In this document: piece after piece, positions 42,233 to 45,027 of the stretch | How positions within the stretch are numbered: position 1 is the first letter of the stretch | Layout: each line of letters opens with the position of its first letter | Origin: Bacteroidota bacterium | Lineage (GTDB): Bacteria; Bacteroidota; Bacteroidia; Flavobacteriales_D; Sanyastnellaceae | Direction: 5' to 3' | Assembly: GCA_027622975.1 (NCBI GenBank) | Contig: JAQBVN010000017.1 | Location: 1-45,027 of the forward strand | Length of the DNA: 45,027 bases | Made by a program: the position numbers and the translations under genes | The notes under the pieces: model-generated | Seen by the model: only the letters and a program-made list of their open reading frames with translations | Told to the model about the DNA's origin: nothing | Databases searched by the model: none

Positions 42233-45027
42233 TCAGCGGGCAACGACCAACGGTCTGATTTCTCGTCCTGATGCCTTGGTTACCACCATGCGGTAGGTTC
42301 CATTGGCGAGATGAGCCACGCTGAGGACATTGCGTCCTTCAATCAAACGTTCGCTCATCACGACCCGGCCAGAAGCATCCACCAATTGGAATGCGTTCGC
42401 TTCGAAACCAGAAATCTCGATGACCACAACATCATTGGCCGGGTTGGGATAGCTCGTGAATGAAGATACTCCCTCTTCCAATTCAGAGGCCGCACCTGTC
42501 ACGATCACACTGACCCAATCTCCTAGGCAACCGGCGATGTTGGTCTCCTGTACAGCAATCAATCCAGTCTCGAGCAACCAAACAACCTCAATTTGATGTG
42601 TTCCTTGGCCTTCAACAATGACTCCACCTTCAACAACCCATTCATAGGTAGAACCTGATGTCCAAGTGTATTCATAACTGGTCTCTTCTTCAAGGCTAAC
42701 ATCTGTTGACCCCTGCAATGCGTAAGTAAACATGTAAGAGCAGACAGAGTAATCGTGAAGAGTGGCCTCGGCGTCAAAATTGCACGCATTGGGGTTCATA
42801 CAGCCATAACATTCGAAATCACAAGAGCCGTTGTCCACTGTTGCCACATAATTGAAGTTGCAGGCATAGATATCCATGCAACCTTCCATGTCGTAGGTGC
42901 ATGATCCGTTGTTGTCTGTCGCATTGGGATCAAAATTGTTGGCTCCCATGTCAGTGCAACCACCCACCTCATTCATATCGCAAACTCCATCTCCGTCCTC
43001 GTCAACCACGCAGTTGCCGTCGCAATCAAAGCCAGCCACTTCCTGAACGCAGCTACCATCATTGATGAGGGCATCAACATCGTAGTTGCAAGCCTCCACA
43101 TCTGTACAGCCGAATCCAAAGCAGGATGTGAAATCACAGGTAGAGTCGTTGGTGGTCGCCTCAGGGTTAAAGTTGCACGCCATTGGGATCGTGCATCCCA
43201 AAACCGTGGTGTTGCTGCATGATGTGAAATCACAGCTACCATCGTTCACGGTTACTTCAGCGTCGTAATTGCAAGCGGCTTCGGCATTGCACCCAAATAC
43301 TTGGCAGGTGCTGTATTCACAGCTGCCATCGTTGTATACCGCTTCCTCACTGTAGTTGCAGGCAACGTCCACTGTGCATCCGCCAAGTACACATGTATTA
43401 CCCTCTTCATCAAAGAACACACAAGGCTCATCTGAGGCCCCATAGTTGCAAGCCATTTCATTGTTGCAGTCGCCGTCACCTGTTCCAAACAAACAGCTGA
43501 AATCACAAGACCCAGGAATGTAGAAGTCTGCCTCAGGATCAAAGTTGCAGGCAAATGGAAGCACGCAACCTCCGCTCAACACGATGCAAGTTCCATTGTC
43601 ATCCGTAGCATAGGGGTTGAAATTGACTGCGCCCTCATCTGTGCAACCGGGAATTTCCTGTTCATTGCAGATGCCATCTCCGTCTGTGTCATTTTCACAG
43701 TTACCATCGCAATCGAGGAAGGAAATCGCAGGGAATTCACATGAACCGGCGTCATTGAGAGTTGCCGTTGGATCAAAGTTACAAGCGCCTGGGTTGGTAC
43801 ATCCAGCGCAACTTTCAAAATCACATAATCCAATGATGATGAAATCAGCATCAGGATCGTAGTTGCAGGCAGCAGGAAGCAAACACCCTGGAATCAAACA
43901 ACTTCCATCATCTTCAGTAGCTGCGGGGTTGTAAGCAGGGTTGCTTGGTTCCATACAACCAAAGACCTCAAACTCATCGCACAAGCCATCACCATCTTCA
44001 TCATTCTCACACACGCCGTCGCAGTCGTAGTACTCCTGCGCATAGACGCATGATCCGTTGTTCAAAGTGGCCTCAGGATCAAAGTTGCATGCCAAAACAT
44101 TCGTGCAACCTGCGCAAGTCGTGAAGTTGCAGGATCCTGCAAGTTGATAATCGGCATCTGGATCATAGTTACAAGCTGTTGTGATTGTGCATCCGCCAGC
44201 CAAACAAGATCCATCGTCGAAGGTTGCACCTGGATCATATCCGGGGTTTGTGTTGTCTATACATCCCCCCACATCATCCACGTCGCAAATGCCGTTTTGG
44301 TTGTCATCAGCTTCGCAATCTCCACCGCAAACGCCAAGGGCGTCAAGTTGGTTGCCATCACAGTCGCAATCTCCTGCGGGAATGTCGGAACATCCGCACT
44401 CGTAGATCTCGCCTGGTCCGTTGCACACGCCGCATGCGTCGTACGCTCCCACGCAGTCGTCTACATCGTCACAGATGCCATCGCTGTCGGCGTCTACCGT
44501 GCAGTCACCGCCACAGACACCAACAACATCAAGTTGGTTGCCATCACAGTCGCAATCTCCAGCAGGAATGTCAGCACATCCGCACTCATAGATTTCGCCT
44601 GGTCCGTTGCACACGCCGCAAGCGTCGTATGATCCCACGCAGTCGTCCACGTCGTCACAGATGCCGTCGCTGTCGGCGTCCGCCGCACAGTCTCCGCCAC
44701 ACACACCGAGCGCATCGAGCTGGTTGCCATCGCAGTCACAATCTCCGGCAGGAATGTCAGCACATCCGCACTCGTAGATTTCACCTGGTCCGTTGCACAC
44801 GCCGCAAGCGTCGTATGATCCCACGCAGTCGTCCACGTCATCACAGATGCCGTCCGCATCCTCATCCGCTGCGCAGTCACCACCACAGACGCCTAGCGCA
44901 TCGAGCTGGTTGCCATCACAGTCGCAATCCCCGGCAGGAATGTCAGCACATCCGCACTCGTAAATCGCACCCGGGCCATCACAGATTCCGCATGCGTCAA
45001 GTTCCAAACATGAACCATCGTCGAAGG
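42233..45027 (-). CDS. Giant Cys-rich repeat surface protein with T9SS sorting domain (N-terminus outside window)
   Basis: The C-terminal 930 or so residues of a surface protein whose start lies beyond the right edge; the frame is open to the last base (FDDGSC before the ELDACG segment). From the N side: four 62-residue repeats with CDCDGNQLDALGVCGGDC and DADSDGICDDVDDC, which combine Cys pairs with Asp-rich calcium loops like thrombospondin type 3; then 16 units of about 25-45 residues with the core ACNY/ACNF and DGSC; two or three DEDGDGxCD loops between them; an Ig-like domain (YEYTWTSGSTYEWVVEGG); and a T9SS type A sorting domain (SYPNPANDVVVIEISG to LANGTYRMVV). It is probably a stalk-like adhesin stabilised by disulfides and calcium. 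Confidence 0.9.
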   Translation of the reverse strand, partial: FDDGSCLELDACGICDGPGAIYECGCADIPAGDCDCDGNQLDALGVCGGDCAADEDADGICDDVDDCVGSYDACGVCNGPGEIYECGCADIPAGDCDCDGNQLDALGVCGGDCAADADSDGICDDVDDCVGSYDACGVCNGPGEIYECGCADIPAGDCDCDGNQLDVVGVCGGDCTVDADSDGICDDVDDCVGAYDACGVCNGPGEIYECGCSDIPAGDCDCDGNQLDALGVCGGDCEADDNQNGICDVDDVGGCIDNTNPGYDPGATFDDGSCLAGGCTITTACNYDPDADYQLAGSCNFTTCAGCTNVLACNFDPEATLNNGSCVYAQEYYDCDGVCENDEDGDGLCDEFEVFGCMEPSNPAYNPAATEDDGSCLIPGCLLPAACNYDPDADFIIIGLCDFESCAGCTNPGACNFDPTATLNDAGSCEFPAISFLDCDGNCENDTDGDGICNEQEIPGCTDEGAVNFNPYATDDNGTCIVLSGGCVLPFACNFDPEADFYIPGSCDFSCLFGTGDGDCNNEMACNYGASDEPCVFFDEEGNTCVLGGCTVDVACNYSEEAVYNDGSCEYSTCQVFGCNAEAACNYDAEVTVNDGSCDFTSCSNTTVLGCTIPMACNFNPEATTNDSTCDFTSCFGFGCTDVEACNYDVDALINDGSCVQEVAGFDCDGNCVVDEDGDGVCDMNEVGGCTDMGANNFDPNATDNNGSCTYDMEGCMDIYACNFNYVATVDNGSCDFECYGCMNPNACNFDAEATLHDYSVCSYMFTYALQGSTDVSLEEETSYEYTWTSGSTYEWVVEGGVIVEGQGTHQIEVVWLLETGLIAVQETNIAGCLGDWVSVIVTGAASELEEGVSSFTSYPNPANDVVVIEISGFEANAFQLVDASGRVVMSERLIEGRNVLSVAHLANGTYRMVVTKASGREIRPLVVAR
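44294..45027. repeat. 186-bp tandem repeats, about four copies
   Basis: The anchor GTTGCCATC occurs at 44351, 44537, 44723 and 44909, exactly 186 bp apart, and the flanking bases are nearly identical. The unit encodes 62 residues of the Cys- and Asp-rich surface protein. The array continues to the window edge, so the total copy number is unknown. Confidence 0.93.

Noticed and set aside
44144-44632. A 162-codon + strand frame with internal repetition
   Set aside because: It mirrors the 186-bp repeats of the minus-strand surface protein and has no independent support.
44294-45027. CRISPR array suspected from regular direct repeats
   Set aside because: The 186-bp units are nearly identical over their whole length, have no unique spacers and are in frame with a large coding sequence.
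1-45027. tRNA, rRNA, insertion sequence or phage elements
   Set aside because: I looked for cloverleaf-like segments in the gaps, transposase motifs and terminal inverted repeats and found none that I could support.

Overview
The window comes from a Bacteroidota genome, most likely a marine Flavobacteriales-type organism of medium GC. The evidence is a short primary sigma factor (289 aa), the gene order accD-rpsO-pnp-rpoD, a TAnnTTTG-type promoter box, a GWxTD-domain protein, two C-terminal type IX secretion (T9SS) sorting domains, and exported proteins built from Cys-rich, SprB, PKD, FG-GAP and BNR repeats. No tRNA, rRNA, CRISPR array, insertion sequence or phage gene was found.

Positions 1-29060 are dense housekeeping DNA. 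In order: a GWxTD protein, a family 2 glycosyltransferase and ComEC in one + strand run; a small conserved protein; HMG-CoA lyase; a methyltransferase and ZIP metal transporter pair; a SiaB/SiaC-like kinase and phosphoprotein pair; a beta-helix lipoprotein followed by a large ABCG-like ABC transporter; an AlkA-type glycosylase; the minus-strand accD, rpsO, pnp, rpoD block; a BamA/TamA-family outer-membrane protein divergent from a TrmH methyltransferase; a glycerolipid acyltransferase divergent from a DEAD-box helicase; 3-hydroxyacyl-CoA dehydrogenase; a thiolase with an NlpC/P60 peptidase; and an RluA-like protein that has lost the pseudouridine synthase signature residues. Several neighbours overlap by ATGA, and many convergent pairs overlap at their 3' ends.

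Positions 29369-45027 are mainly a surface or secretome cluster: six very large exported proteins, interrupted only by a YebC-family regulator. Four of them (BNR repeat protein, FG-GAP/ASPIC protein, trypsin-like protease, PKD/MopE protein) end in a dockerin-like calcium-loop module rather than a T9SS sorting domain. The other two end in a T9SS type A sorting domain. Five of the six share a Cys-rich repeat built around ACNY/ACNF and DGSC. The last gene runs off the right edge and carries four 186-bp tandem repeats.

The most unusual items are the terminal dockerin-like modules used where a sorting domain would be expected, the RluA-like pseudoenzyme with a repeat-generated RG-rich tail, the SiaB/SiaC pair without SiaA or SiaD, and a gene-free stretch at 29.1-29.4 kb with a strong terminator and further hairpins.
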